Assembly (NCBI GenBank): GCA_963706905.1
Contig: CAVPNY010000022.1
Coordinates: 124,001-188,000, forward strand
Source: CAVPNY01 sp963706905
Lineage (GTDB): Bacteria; Chloroflexota; Anaerolineae; Anaerolineales; UBA4823
Length of the DNA: 64,000 bases
Direction of reading: 5' to 3'
A model generated the notes under the pieces. It was given only the letters and a program-made list of their open reading frames with translations, searched no databases and was not told where the DNA came from. Made by a program: the position numbers and the translations under genes. Positions 35,098-44,836 of this stretch are shown here, in pieces. Position 1 is the stretch's first letter. Each line of letters starts with the position of its first letter.

Positions 35098-36432
35098 ATG
35101 GTTGGAAGGATTGTGATTACTGGCATGGGGACTGTCAACTCATTAGGCCTGTCCGCTCCGGAGACTTGGGAAAATGCCAGGAATGGTGTTTCAGGGTTAG
35201 GGTCCATCACACTTTTCGATGCCAGCGATTACTTGATCAAGTATGCGTGTGAAGTGAAGGGATTTCAACCGGAGCAGCACATGCCCGCTCGTGAAGCGCG
35301 GCGTCGGGACCGTTATGAACAATTTGCGACTGCAGCAGCCCAAGAGGCAATTCAACAAGCAGGCATTGAAGAGAACCCTGACAATTCTGTCCGGATAGGG
35401 GTGATCGTGTCTTCGGCGATTGGCGGGTTGCAGAGTTTCGAAGAGGCGGTAAATACAGTATTCCAGGAAGGACCTCGCCGGGTGAGTCCATTTCTCATTC
35501 CCATGTTGATGTCGAACGGTGCTGCCGGGCTGATTGCGATTGACAACGGGTACAGAGGGCCTTGTTTTTCTGTTGCTTCTGCATGCGCTTCCGGCGCGGA
35601 TGGGATCGGGATGGCCTGGATGATGTTGCGTGCGGGAGTAATCGATGTTGCTATCACTGGTGGCAGCGATGCTACCATTTCCAAAGTCGGCGTTGCCGCC
35701 TTTGACAGAGTGGGAGCAATGTCCAGGCGGGAACAACCGCCTTGGCAAACCCCTCAGCCCTTCGATTTGAATCGGGATGGGCTGGTGATGGGCGAAGGCG
35801 CTGCTATTCTTGTCATGGAGCGGGAGAGTCATGCCCGTAGTCGGGGTGCAAACATTCTTGCAGAGCTGGCCGGGTATGCTGCGACCGGCGACGCGTTTCA
35901 TATCACCGCACCAGCAGAGGACGGCGATGGTGGTGCACGAGCGATCAAACAAGCATTGGATTCTGCCGGGATCAATCCTGATGAAGTCGGGTACATCAAC
36001 GCCCATGGCACAGGTACTCTATTAAACGATCTGGCAGAGACCCGTGCATTGAAAGCCGCTTTCGGCGGACTTGCTTATCAAATTCCAGTCTCATCCACCA
36101 AATCGATGACCGGTCATATGATGGGCGCATCAGGTGCATTAGAAGCCATCATCTGCGTGCAAGCGGTTCACAATAAGGTATTACCACCAACGATAAACTA
36201 TCAAACGCCCGATCCAGAATGTGATCTCGATTATGTTCCAAACAATGCCAGGGAAAAACCGATCAAAATTGCCATCAGCAACGCATTTGGTTTTGGAGGA
36301 CATAATGCGGTTCTCGTGATTTGCGCAGTACAATTAGCAATATTCTGCAACGAAATAGGAACTAATGGATCGCAAGCTACCCGACTGGCGTGGGGTGGTT
36401 GGCGTTCCCTGAGTTCTGGGGAGCATCAATGA
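35098..36432 (+). CDS. fabF: Beta-ketoacyl-ACP synthase II (FabF-like)
   Basis: 444 residues with AGGAGG before the ATG. The thiolase-fold catalytic triad is intact: Cys in SVASACASGADG, His in NAHGTGTLLNDLAET and His in STKSMTGHMMGASGALEA. The enzyme elongates acyl-ACP by condensation with malonyl-ACP. FabF normally ends soon after FGFGGHNAVLV. Here about 32 unusual residues follow, down to an ATGA overlap with rnc. A one-base shift near 36319-36323 would give a normal ending (VFAQYN, stop at 36335-36337), so the tail may be artefactual. Confidence 0.88.
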   Translation: MVGRIVITGMGTVNSLGLSAPETWENARNGVSGLGSITLFDASDYLIKYACEVKGFQPEQHMPAREARRRDRYEQFATAAAQEAIQQAGIEENPDNSVRIGVIVSSAIGGLQSFEEAVNTVFQEGPRRVSPFLIPMLMSNGAAGLIAIDNGYRGPCFSVASACASGADGIGMAWMMLRAGVIDVAITGGSDATISKVGVAAFDRVGAMSRREQPPWQTPQPFDLNRDGLVMGEGAAILVMERESHARSRGANILAELAGYAATGDAFHITAPAEDGDGGARAIKQALDSAGINPDEVGYINAHGTGTLLNDLAETRALKAAFGGLAYQIPVSSTKSMTGHMMGASGALEAIICVQAVHNKVLPPTINYQTPDPECDLDYVPNNAREKPIKIAISNAFGFGGHNAVLVICAVQLAIFCNEIGTNGSQATRLAWGGWRSLSSGEHQ

Positions 36433-37150
36433 GCAATGAAGCCCAGGGAAAATTGGGGTATGAGTCACTCCGTGACTTTTCTGAACGCCTTGGTTTGAAT
36501 TTTCCAGATCCTCTTCTATTAACCCGAGCATTGACCCATCGTTCGTTTCTCAACGAACATCCAGAAGCCTTGGAAGATAATGAGCGGCTGGAATTTTTGG
36601 GTGATGCAGTCCTTGATTTTTTGGTAGGCGCCTGGTTATACAACCGCTTCCCTGAAATGTCCGAGGGAAACCTGACGCGTCTTCGATCAGCCCTGGTTCG
36701 CACTGAAAGTCTGGCTGAATTTGCCCGCCAGATTGACCTGGGGAGCGTATTGTTATTAGGTCATGGGGAAAGTGAAGGCGGCGGTCGTGATCGGATAGCG
36801 CTACTATGCGGCGCGTTTGAAGCCTTGATTGGGGCGATTTATCTGGAGGGGGGATACCACCCGTCCAGGACTTTATGGATCCGATGTTGGAAATCGCTGC
36901 TGATACGATCTTGTCTGCCAATCAGGATCGAGATCCTAAGAGCTCGCTGCAAGAATGGGCTCAATCTCAGGGGCACGGAACCCCCTATTACCGTACGATC
37001 GATTCTCACGGCCCCGACCATGCCAAGATATTCGAGGTGGAGGTTTTTGTTGGAAATCAGAGTCTCGGGCATGGCGTCGGTCAGAGCAAGCAATCAGCTG
37101 CAAAGGCTGCGGCTGATGCGGCTCTCAGATCACTCGGATTGGAGTATTAA
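36429..37150 (+). CDS. rnc: Ribonuclease III (frameshifted)
   Basis: Reconstructed to about 240 residues from ATG 36429 with GGGGAG upstream. The nuclease domain has LTHRSFLNEHPEALEDNERLEFLGDAVLDF, the RNase III signature with acidic metal ligands. The frame breaks in the G6 run at 36848-36853 (seven expected); the true continuation is IPPVQDFMDPMLEIAADTIL. The dsRNA-binding domain (DPKSSLQEWAQSQGHGTPYYR...GVGQSKQSAAKAAADAAL) follows. It processes rRNA and mRNA. It is coupled to fabF and lies just before smc, a widespread order. Confidence 0.92.
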
Positions 37151-37161
37151 CTAACCAGGCT

Positions 37162-40100
37162 ATGAGTCCTCGGTTGAAATCACTAGAACTTCACGGGTAT
37201 AAAACATTCGCTAACCGGACGCTCTTTGAGTTTCCGGGGCCAGTAACAGCGATCGTTGGCCCCAATGGATCGGGAAAGTCAAATATCGCGGATGCGTTGC
37301 GCTGGGTGCTTGGTGAGCAATCTTACAGCTTGCTCAGAGGCAAGAAAACAGAGGATATGATTTTCGCGGGTTCGGATCAGAGACCAAGGGCTGGGATGGC
37401 TCAGGCTACAGTGATTTTTGACAACACAGATCAATGGCTTCCAATTGAATTCAGCGAGGTGGCTGTCTCTCGGAGGGCATATCGCGATGGCGAGAACGAA
37501 TACTTTCTTAACGGGCAGCGTGTACGTTTACGAGATGTCCATGAGCTACTCTCTCAATCTGGTTTATCTGAGCGTACCTATACAATTATCGGGCAAGGGC
37601 TGGTGGACGCTGCCCTGGCGCTAAAAGCCGAGGAAAGACGGCAATTATTTGAAGAAGCAGCTGGAATCGGTCTGCATCGTTCCCGTCGTGAAGAAGCATT
37701 GCGCCGGCTTGAAACCACCCGGCGCAATCTGGAACGGGTTGAGGACATTCTCGCCGAGCTAAAACCTCGTCTAGCCAGCCTGGAAAGACAGGCTCGTCGT
37801 ACTCGCGAATACGAACAGGTTAAGGCAGACTTACAACTATCGTTGCGCGAATGGTATGGATATTATTGGCATCGCCTTCAGGGTGAATTAGCCCAAGCCA
37901 GGGAGATCAACCGGCAGCAAGAAGTTGGCCTGGAGGCGGCAGGCGTTGCCCACGCTGAAATCGATCAGCAGCTCAATGGGATTCGCGAGCAAATTCTAAA
38001 TTTGCGACTGGAACTGAATGAATGGCACCGCAAATCTGCTGATTTACATACCCACCGGGAACGCATCAATCGGGACTTAGCTGTGCGCGAAGAAAGGGCA
38101 AAATATCTAGAAGAGCGCTTGATCAATACGAACCGGACGCTCACCCAACGGGATGAAGAGTATGCTCAACTGGAAGAAAGAAAAGTATTCATTCAGGCTG
38201 AATACGACCGCCTGACACTGGAGATGCAGGAAGCTCAATCACAGGCTGAGGTTTCACGCCAGTCGTTAGATCAGCGCCTGGTTGAGCGGAATTCAATTGA
38301 GGCTGAGGTCGATAAAATTCGTAAGTCTTTGTCCGATGGCGCTACCCGTCAAGCCGGCATTGAAGCCCGGCAGGCGGAGCGGCAATCACAACTTGATGGA
38401 TTAAACAAATCGCTGCAAGTGATAGAAGCTGCTATATCCCAAGGGGGCCAGGCTGTCCAAGATACTGAGACCAGGTTAGAGGGGCTCCGTTTAAATTTAA
38501 GTCAAGCTGAGCAACACTTAACTGAAATTGAAAACAGCATCGAGCAGGTTCAATCACATCAATCTGCTTTAGAGGAGCAACAAAAGGCCCGGATCGCTCA
38601 GCGTGACCAGGCTCAAGTACAAAGAACCAAGATCAATGCCCAAATCGAGGTGATCGATCAGGCAGAGCAAACATTAACCGGATATGCAAGTGGGGCGCGT
38701 TTATTAATCCAGGCAGTCCGTGATGCGCGTCTGCAAGGGGCACAATCGGCCTTGAGTAGCCAGTTGCAAGTCCCAGAACAATATGAGACAGCTATTGCTG
38801 CTGCTCTGGGAGAATATCTGGACGCTGTCCTCCTGGATAACGACAGCGCTCTTGAAAGCGCGCTGGTTGAGCTCGAAGGAAAACAAGCTCGTGGAGCATT
38901 GATCCCCCTTGATTCTCTTCACGTTTCTCCAGTTGCATCCGGTATCGAGCCAGGGAGAGATGTAATTGGTCTGGCTTCTGAACTGATCCTCGCTCCTGAG
39001 AGTGTTCGTCCTGCTGTTAACCTCTTGCTTGGTTGGACAATCATGGTTACCGACCGGCTTGCAGCCCGGCGCTTGCTTAAACGATTGCGTGAGAAGGACC
39101 AATCCACCGCGATAAGAATTGTGACACTGCGAGGCGAAGTGTTCTATGCCAATGGGGCGGTATTGGTTGCCCAGGAGGGAAAACCTGGCACATTAAGCAG
39201 GCCACGGCAGAAGCGTGAGTTAGGGGACGAACTTACACAAGTCGAATTGCGCATAGACCAAATCACTCGGTTGTGGGAAGATGGACAGAAGGTCTTAGAG
39301 AAGCTGAAAGAAAACAGAAAAGGATTGGTCGAGACTTACCAGAAATTTAAAGGTGAAGAAGAGACTGCGCGAAAGATTTTCCAGGAACAGACACTTAAGC
39401 TCGATGAAGCCCGTCGTCAAATCGTGTGGCAGACTGAGCAACGCCAAAGTATTCTCGCGCAAGTCAATCAGGAAGAAGTACAACTTGTCGCATTTGCAGG
39501 ACAATTAACTGAAATACAGGTATTTGTATCCAGCCATCAAACAATGTTAAAGGAGAGGATGGCTTCTCTAACTAACCTCCCTGTGGCTGATTTACAAACG
39601 GAGGCAGCACACTGGGGGATGCAAGCAATAATCGCAGAGCGCGCACTCGAAGAAACACATCGCAGGATGAAGGAACAGGAACACGCTCTAGGTGTTGCGA
39701 ATGAAGCGATTGAAGAGCTGAAAATACAGAGTGAAGGTATCCAAAAGAGTCGTATCGAGCTTGATGATGAGAAGAACGGTTTTATTCTTGAAGAAAGCGA
39801 AATCAGCTCTAAATTGGGTGTGATGAAAGTTCAGATTGAGCCTGCTGAGACGCGGTTGGAGAGATTGGAGAGTGATCAAGTCGCTCAGCAAGCCAAGGAA
39901 GCGCGTGCCCGGCAAACCCTTAATCAGGCTGAACACCAGCATGCCCAAGCCAAGATTTTCCTGGCGCGCAAGCAGGAATCATTGGATGCCTTACGCCGCC
40001 GGATCGAGGATGATTTTGGTTTGGTGGCATTTGATTACGCGGAGGAGGTGACAGGCCCCACGCCTTTACCGCTTGAGGGCATGGTTGAGCAACTGCCGCG

Positions 40101-40778
40101 CGTCACCCAAATATCTCCAGAGGTTGATGAAACAATCAAGCGTCAGAAAGCGATCTTGCGTCGTATTGGACCCATTAATCCAGAGGCGCAGGCTGAATAC
40201 CGGGAGGTAAAGGAACGGTATGAATTTTTAACTGCCCAGGTGGGAGATCTCCATAAGGCTGAGGAAGATGTGCGTGAAGTAATCGCAGAGCTAGACGCCT
40301 TGATGCAACAAGAATTTCAGCGCACATTCAAACAGGTGGCGGAGGAGTTTAGACTGATATTCTCGCGCTTGTTCGGTGGTGGATCGGCTAAGCTTGTTTA
40401 ACCGATCCAGATGACCTGACTCACACAGGAATAGATATTGAGGCGCGCTTGCCTGGGAGAAGGGAGCAAGGTTTATCATTACTTTCGGGCGGAGAGCGCA
40501 GTTTGACAGCAGTGTCTCTAGTATTTGCTATTTTGCGGGTATCTCCTACGCCGTTTTGTGTGCTTGATGAAGTCGATGCAATGTTGGACGAAGCAAACGT
40601 GGGTCGTTTTCGGGATTTGCTAAAAGAACTCAGCCAGGTGACCCAGTTTGTGATCATCACCCATAACCGGAATACCGTCCAGGTTGCGGATGTGTTATAT
40701 GGGGTTACAATGGGCCGCGATTCTTCAACCCAGACATTAAGTCTGAAGATGGATGAGATTGATCGGGTGATCGAATAA
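37162..40778 (+). CDS. smc: Chromosome partition protein SMC (frameshifted)
   Basis: About 1205 residues once the frame is repaired. Walker A is GPNGSGKS at residues 33-40. Two long coiled coils flank a hinge domain (about 505-660, QVPEQYETAIAAALGEYLDAVL). The head resumes near FGGGSAKLV. A missing T at 40397-40399 creates a TAA; the expected continuation LTDPDDLTHTGIDIEARLPGRREQGLSLLSGGERSLTA carries the ABC signature, then Walker B in CVLDEVDAMLD. SMC organises and helps segregate the chromosome. Confidence 0.95.
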
Positions 40779-40802
40779 CCTGTACCTCTCAAGCAGAGTC
40801 AT

Positions 40803-40834
40803 CAGGAGCCTGGCGAAACAAACCCAGGCTCCTG
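40803..40834. terminator. Hairpin between convergent smc and parvulin genes
   Basis: An 11-bp perfect stem CAGGAGCCTGG/CCAGGCTCCTG with a ten-base loop. There is no marked T tract on either side. Confidence 0.5.
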
Positions 40835-40872
40835 GAAAACCTCAAATTTCTAGCTGATTACTGTATAAATTC

Positions 40873-42192
40873 CTACTGGGTTTGATACTCAGCGGGGAGA
40901 GATGGTTCAGTGGGAACTCGGTCTTGCCAATAATCGAAGATTTGCGGATCGACCCGGGTGTGCTCACTTTCAAGCCACGCATTGAATTCAGTTTGTTTAA
41001 GTTGGTCGCACTCTGATGATGACAGATCACGGTTTTCGTGACCCAGTACCTGGATTATGTGATAACCGAAGGTGGTCTGGACTGGCTCACTGATTTCGCC
41101 TATTCCTAAATTGAAAGCGACCTTTTCGAATTCAGCGACCATCTGACCAATTGGAAACCATCCCAGATCGCCGCCAGTATCTTTATTGCTCTCATCTGTT
41201 GAGTATTCAGCAGCCAGGGCAGCAAAATCCTCGCCAGCTTCTAATCGATCGAGCATCTCTTGAGCAGTAGCTTCGTCCTCAACCAGGATGTGGCGAGCCC
41301 AGACCTGTTCTTGCGAACAAGGGACATCCGCGGTCATTTCCTGGATAAGTTTTTCTTGCAGGATATTAGTCGCCAGTATATTGCGTAATCCTGCCTCATT
41401 CAAACCGGTATCCGCCTTGATCGAGTCAAGGACCTCCTGGTAATTCTTCTGAAATTCTTCTTCTGTATATGGCGTTGCCGTTAGAGTAGGGGTAGGAGAT
41501 TCAACGGGACCGGTTGGGGTGGCTGTAGGCTCCAGTGTTGCATTTGGACCGGAAGTCGGTGTGGCAGATAAATCAGGTGTGCTGGTAGGTGCCTCTGTTG
41601 GGATTGAGGTGGGAGGCACTAATGCCAGTTGGGTGGGTGAAAGGGTTGAAGTTGGTTTTGTCGTAGGAATCGGTGTGGAGGTTGGTGGTGTTCCATCCGG
41701 GAAAAAACCCAACTGTTCTTCGACACGCTTATCGATCTCATCCTCTGACACGCTCAGTCCACGCCGTCCTGCCTCCTGACGCACGAGGGCTTCATTTACC
41801 AAAGTATCGACCATTCCCTGGCCTAATGTAACTGGATCTAATTGTAAATTTATCTGATTCAGGCTTTGTTGGAAATACGCCTGAGTTTGTTCATCGCTGC
41901 CAAATAGCTGCATGTACTGCAGGGTATTCATATACTGTTGAATCAGATTGCGACGTTGAAATTTGGCGCGCTGCTGGAACTCGCGGGTGGTAATTTTATC
42001 CTCGCCAACGATAGCGATTGGCTGGTTGGGTACCAATACCGCCGATTGAAGGATACCGTAGCCAATAAGTCCGATGACTGCAACTCCAACGACAATCGCA
42101 CCGATCAGAAGGTATCTTCGCTGGATTTGCTCGCGCTCCAATCGGGCGAGATGTTTTTTAGTAACTGCTTTAGTCTCAGGATTCCTAGCCAT
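40873..42192 (-). CDS. Membrane-anchored peptidyl-prolyl isomerase (SurA/PrsA-like)
   Basis: About 439 residues from ATG 42192 (MARNPETKAVTK), with GAGG upstream. A single transmembrane anchor lies at about residues 28-48. A SurA-N-like helical segment follows, interrupted by a Thr/Pro-rich disordered linker (TPIPTTKPTSTLSP and similar, about residues 175-245). The parvulin domain is WARHILVEDEATAQEMLDRL...GGDLGWFPIGQMVAEFEKVAF...TTFGYHIIQVLG. It probably helps folding of exported proteins. It follows the S18 operon after a strong hairpin. Confidence 0.87.
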   Translation of the reverse strand: MARNPETKAVTKKHLARLEREQIQRRYLLIGAIVVGVAVIGLIGYGILQSAVLVPNQPIAIVGEDKITTREFQQRAKFQRRNLIQQYMNTLQYMQLFGSDEQTQAYFQQSLNQINLQLDPVTLGQGMVDTLVNEALVRQEAGRRGLSVSEDEIDKRVEEQLGFFPDGTPPTSTPIPTTKPTSTLSPTQLALVPPTSIPTEAPTSTPDLSATPTSGPNATLEPTATPTGPVESPTPTLTATPYTEEEFQKNYQEVLDSIKADTGLNEAGLRNILATNILQEKLIQEMTADVPCSQEQVWARHILVEDEATAQEMLDRLEAGEDFAALAAEYSTDESNKDTGGDLGWFPIGQMVAEFEKVAFNLGIGEISEPVQTTFGYHIIQVLGHENRDLSSSECDQLKQTEFNAWLESEHTRVDPQIFDYWQDRVPTEPSLPAEYQTQ

Positions 42193-42239
42193 AAAAGCCT
42201 CAGGGAGGGGTCGGATCGGGATTAAGGAAAAGGGTTTAA

Positions 42240-42282
42240 TTGTTGTAGATATGGACTGTTTCACGGTCCATATCTACAACAA
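42240..42282 (-). terminator. 17-bp perfect hairpin after rpsR
   Basis: TTGTTGTAGATATGGAC pairs perfectly with GTCCATATCTACAACAA across a nine-base loop. On the minus strand it is followed by ATTAAACCCTTTTCC, giving a plausible terminator for the rpsF-ssb-rpsR transcript. Confidence 0.65.
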
Positions 42283-42310
42283 AGTATCCTTACCCAAAAA
42301 TTTACATTGA

Positions 42311-42568
42311 TTAACGAAGGATTTCGCCTGTGTACGGCAACAAGGCCAGATGGCGAGCGCGTTTTATTGCCCGGGCCAATGCGCGTTGATGCTTGGCGCA
42401 AGCGCCAGTTTGCCGGCGTGGCCGGATTTTGCCATCCTCGGAGATATAACGGCGAAGTGTGTCAACTTCTTTGAAGTCGATGATTACAGAATGGTCCGTA
42501 CAAAATTGACATACGCGAGGCCGGGTATAGAACCGTCTACCTGACCCTTGTGTTGTTTGATCGGTCAC
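42311..42568 (-). CDS. rpsR: 30S ribosomal protein S18
   Basis: 85 residues. RRPRVCQFC-type start (FYTRPRVCQFCTDH), then DFKEVDTLRRYISEDGKIRPRRQTGACAKHQRALARAIKRARHLALLPY, complete S18. The cysteine pair plus CAKH suggests the zinc-binding form. It is the third gene of the S6-SSB-S18 operon. Confidence 0.97.
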   Translation of the reverse strand: MTDQTTQGSGRRFYTRPRVCQFCTDHSVIIDFKEVDTLRRYISEDGKIRPRRQTGACAKHQRALARAIKRARHLALLPYTGEILR

Positions 42569-42674
42569 TTTATCAATCTCCTGGTCAATAACTGCTTGAC
42601 TTCAAATCTACCTGAGTGCATCAGGCACTCATTTCAACTATGGAACTGTTCCAGTTGTTGTAATTTAGCCAAAT

Positions 42675-43073
42675 CTAGAAAGGGAAATCATCACCCTCGT
42701 CAGTATTATGGCTTTCCTCAGCACTGTGGTTTGTTTCCCGGCGATCGCCTAGCATAATCATCTCGTTGGCCACAATTTCAGTGGAATTGTGTTTATTGCC
42801 TTCGTTATCTTCCCATTGACGAGTTTGTAGCCGCCCTTCGATATAGACTTGCTGGTTTTTTGTAAGATGCTGCTTACAAATCTCAGCCAAGCTACCCCAG
42901 GCAACAATATTGAACCACTCTGTTTCAGAGTGGCGTTCGCCGTCGGAAGTATTCCAGCTACGATTAGTAGCAACGCTGAAGGTTGTGACCGGTTTTCCGG
43001 TTGGGGTATAACGCATTTCTGGTTCACGTCCAACCCGGCCGATGATCAATACTTTGTTTAATCCGCGAGTCAT
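42675..43073 (-). CDS. ssb: Single-stranded DNA-binding protein
   Basis: 132 residues. The OB-fold (NKVLIIGRVGREPEMRYTPTGKPVTTFSVATNRSW...TEWFNIVAWGSLAEICKQHLTKNQQVYIEGRLQTRQW) is followed by a short acidic linker and the DDFPF C-terminal tip that recruits repair and replication partners. Its place between rpsF and rpsR is the classic arrangement. Confidence 0.96.
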   Translation of the reverse strand: MTRGLNKVLIIGRVGREPEMRYTPTGKPVTTFSVATNRSWNTSDGERHSETEWFNIVAWGSLAEICKQHLTKNQQVYIEGRLQTRQWEDNEGNKHNSTEIVANEMIMLGDRRETNHSAEESHNTDEGDDFPF

Positions 43074-43123
43074 GCCTCAAACCTCGTTACAAATAAGCGA
43101 TTTCAAACCACCTATTTTGGTGG

Positions 43124-43405
43124 TTAATCGGCGGCCAATAAAAACCGCATCACAGATTCGTGAAGACGTAGATTACGCTCTAGTTGAATGCAGGATGAGG
43201 GGGCCATCAGGGTCTGGAGCAAGACATATTGACCCTCTTTCTGCTTGCGTAACGGATAGGCAAGCCGTCGTTTGCCCCAGACATCCACCTTGGATACCTG
43301 ACCACCGGAATCTGTGATCCACCCCTTGACTTTTTCAATCAATTCCTTAAACCCAGCATCGTCCAAATCTGGATGGACTATGAAAACAAGCTCGTATGCG
43401 CGCAT
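43124..43405 (-). CDS. rpsF: 30S ribosomal protein S6
   Basis: 93 residues. MRAYELVFIVHPDLDDAGFKELIEKVKGWI and DVWGKRRLAYPLRKQKEGQYVLLQ are typical S6. An AAAGGAGGAA site precedes the ATG. It heads the rpsF-ssb-rpsR operon and its leader can fold (see next entry). Confidence 0.96.
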   Translation of the reverse strand: MRAYELVFIVHPDLDDAGFKELIEKVKGWITDSGGQVSKVDVWGKRRLAYPLRKQKEGQYVLLQTLMAPSSCIQLERNLRLHESVMRFLLAAD

Positions 43406-43470
43406 ATGGAATTCCTCCTTTCCTCGGGATAGCCCCTGGACAAAGCCGTAGGCAAGCCAGGAGCGGAAAG
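43406..43470 (-). promoter_or_regulatory. Candidate structured leader of rpsF
   Basis: On the minus strand CCTGG pairs with CCAGG around an inner GCC/GGC stem with a three-base loop, just upstream of the ribosome site. S6:S18 autoregulatory leaders occur at this position in many bacteria, so this is a candidate. I did not confirm the consensus bulge. Confidence 0.35.
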
Positions 43471-43496
43471 TTAGCCACGCAAAGTTGCGTGGCTAA
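43471..43496. terminator. 12-bp perfect hairpin upstream of rpsF
   Basis: TTAGCCACGCAA pairs with TTGCGTGGCTAA over a two-base loop, between the end of the MIP18-like gene and rpsF. It may end the sufR-like transcript or be part of the rpsF leader. Confidence 0.45.
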
Positions 43497-43556
43497 ACAA
43501 TTTATTTTATCAGAATTATGTTGTCCTGGGAAGGTCTTAATAATCTAAAAGCTTGC

Positions 43557-43898
43557 CTAGAATAAACCCCATTCAGCTCCTGCTCCGTCTTCCATCATGG
43601 TTGGATCCCACATTTGCATACCAACTTCAACTGTTGTGGGCAATTTTACAGTTTGCTCCACTTTTTGGCGAGACATCTCCAGCAATGCTGGCGCATACGG
43701 ACAAAATGGGGTGGTCATAATCATTACGAAATGAGCCTTTTCCTGTGAAATGGTTAAATCTCGGACCAAACCCAATTCAATTACGCTCAATCCAATCTCT
43801 GGATCGAGTACTTCCCGTAAGGCTGTCTTTACAGTATCGGCGATTAATGGATGGGTTGTCTCGGCTTGCCAGATGACTTTTTGATTTTCATCAGTCAT
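43557..43898 (-). CDS. MIP18/DUF59 family iron-sulfur assembly protein (SufT-like)
   Basis: About 113 residues from ATG 43898, which overlaps the stop of the regulator gene as ATGA. ALREVLDPEIGLSVIELGLVRDL and the conserved Cys in TTPFCPYAPALLEM define the family. Members help iron-sulfur cluster maturation in the cytoplasm. The C-terminal MQMWDPTMM...EWGLF is also typical. Coupling to the SufR-like gene and closeness to sufCBD support the role. Confidence 0.88.
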   Translation of the reverse strand: MTDENQKVIWQAETTHPLIADTVKTALREVLDPEIGLSVIELGLVRDLTISQEKAHFVMIMTTPFCPYAPALLEMSRQKVEQTVKLPTTVEVGMQMWDPTMMEDGAGAEWGLF

Positions 43899-44560
43899 GA
43901 AATTTTCTCCGTTGGGATGAAATCTGCAACCATGGTTGGGACCACATAGGTGCAATTCGTATCGCCATTCAGCACACACTTCACCTTCTCAGCTGGCAGA
44001 TCCAAAACTGATGAGATAAGGGTCTGATCAATCCAACATACTTCTGGGTGATTCTGTCCGACATGGAGGTAAGGGCAGCTCACCTCACGAATGTAGTAAT
44101 TATCACCCACTCGTTCCCATTCAATGTCAAAGCCTTCGTTCTTGAGTATCCCTTGCATAAAATTGAGGCGTTGTTCGGTTGAAAGACCCTGCATCTTTGT
44201 TGGGGAGGCGTATTCTTCGACCAAGTCGGTCGCCATTTGCATAAATAGCTGATTTACCATCTCGGCTGGGACATGTTCTTTGAGTTGTTCTAACAGACGA
44301 ATTGTGAGTCGCATGTAGCGGGTAGGGAAATGTTCCAACCCGGCTTCTGTCAGGAAGTAGAGCTGACGTGGCCGACCTACACCATGCCGCTCATCTTCAG
44401 AGCCGACCAATCCATCCGCCTGAAGTTTCGAGATGTGGTGACGCACAGAAATTGGATTGATGTCCACGGCTTCAGCAAGCTCGTTTATCGTGCAGCGGTG
44501 TTTCTTTAATAGGGTTTGCAGAACCCGCTCTCGCGTGCTTATGAATGTGTCATCAACCAT
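43895..44560 (-). CDS. SufR-like iron-sulfur transcriptional regulator
   Basis: 221 residues. An N-terminal winged helix-turn-helix (INELAEAVDINPISVRHHISKLQADGLV, then GRPRQLYFLTEAG) is joined to a C-terminal domain with cysteines at 162, 175, 195 and 203 that could hold an Fe-S cluster. SufR proteins repress suf operons when cluster-loaded. It is divergent from sufC with paired palindromes between them (44666-44717), so it probably regulates itself and the suf genes. The SufR name is by family resemblance and context. Confidence 0.82.
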   Translation of the reverse strand: MVDDTFISTRERVLQTLLKKHRCTINELAEAVDINPISVRHHISKLQADGLVGSEDERHGVGRPRQLYFLTEAGLEHFPTRYMRLTIRLLEQLKEHVPAEMVNQLFMQMATDLVEEYASPTKMQGLSTEQRLNFMQGILKNEGFDIEWERVGDNYYIREVSCPYLHVGQNHPEVCWIDQTLISSVLDLPAEKVKCVLNGDTNCTYVVPTMVADFIPTEKIS

Positions 44561-44628
44561 TATTGAATACCTTTGAATTCTTTGTGAATTTGATTATCCT
44601 GGTAAAATTGCTGCTTGAATTGAAAATC

Positions 44629-44657
44629 AGTATAACATGCTGAAAATATTCTGTCAA
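44629..44657 (-). promoter_or_regulatory. Promoter of the SufR-like gene
   Basis: On the minus strand a perfect -35 TTGACA (44652-44657), a 17-bp spacer and -10 TATACT (44629-44634). The first operator palindrome begins nine bases upstream of the -35. Confidence 0.75.
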
Positions 44658-44665
44658 TATATTAG

Positions 44666-44682
44666 ATATTTATCCTAAATAT
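44666..44682. promoter_or_regulatory. Operator palindrome 1 (perfect)
   Basis: ATATTTA-TCC-TAAATAT, a perfect 7-bp inverted repeat with a 3-bp centre. It shares TATCCTAAATATT with the second site 35 bases away and lies between the two divergent promoters. Confidence 0.65.
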
Positions 44683-44700
44683 TATCGTTGAATAAATATG

Positions 44701-44717
44701 ATAATTATCCTAAATAT
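44701..44717. promoter_or_regulatory. Operator palindrome 2 (one mismatch)
   Basis: ATAATTA-TCC-TAAATAT has the same centre and right arm as site 1. It touches the first base of the sufC -35 hexamer, so a protein bound here would block RNA polymerase. Confidence 0.65.
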
Positions 44718-44745
44718 TGACTTAAACCGATGAGGCTGCTATAAT
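44717..44745 (+). promoter_or_regulatory. Promoter of the suf operon
   Basis: TTGACT (44717-44722), a 17-bp spacer and TATAAT (44740-44745) with an extended TGC. This leaves a leader of about 85 bases before sufC. Confidence 0.8.
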
Positions 44746-44836
44746 TGCGCTCAGTCAATAGAAATAGGACGAACACCAGGTTAATTTCGCACTCGATCGA
44801 TCTGAACAGGTCGATATATCAATCAGCAGGAGAACA

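Noticed and set aside
41460..41720. Repetitive GTTGG/GGTGTGG stretch with a long plus-strand open frame
   Set aside because: It is the antisense of the Thr/Pro-rich linker of the parvulin-type protein.
44666..44718. 13-bp direct repeat TATCCTAAATATT as a mobile-element target duplication
   Set aside because: Nothing lies between the copies except 22 bases, and each copy is the right half of a palindrome, which fits operator sites.
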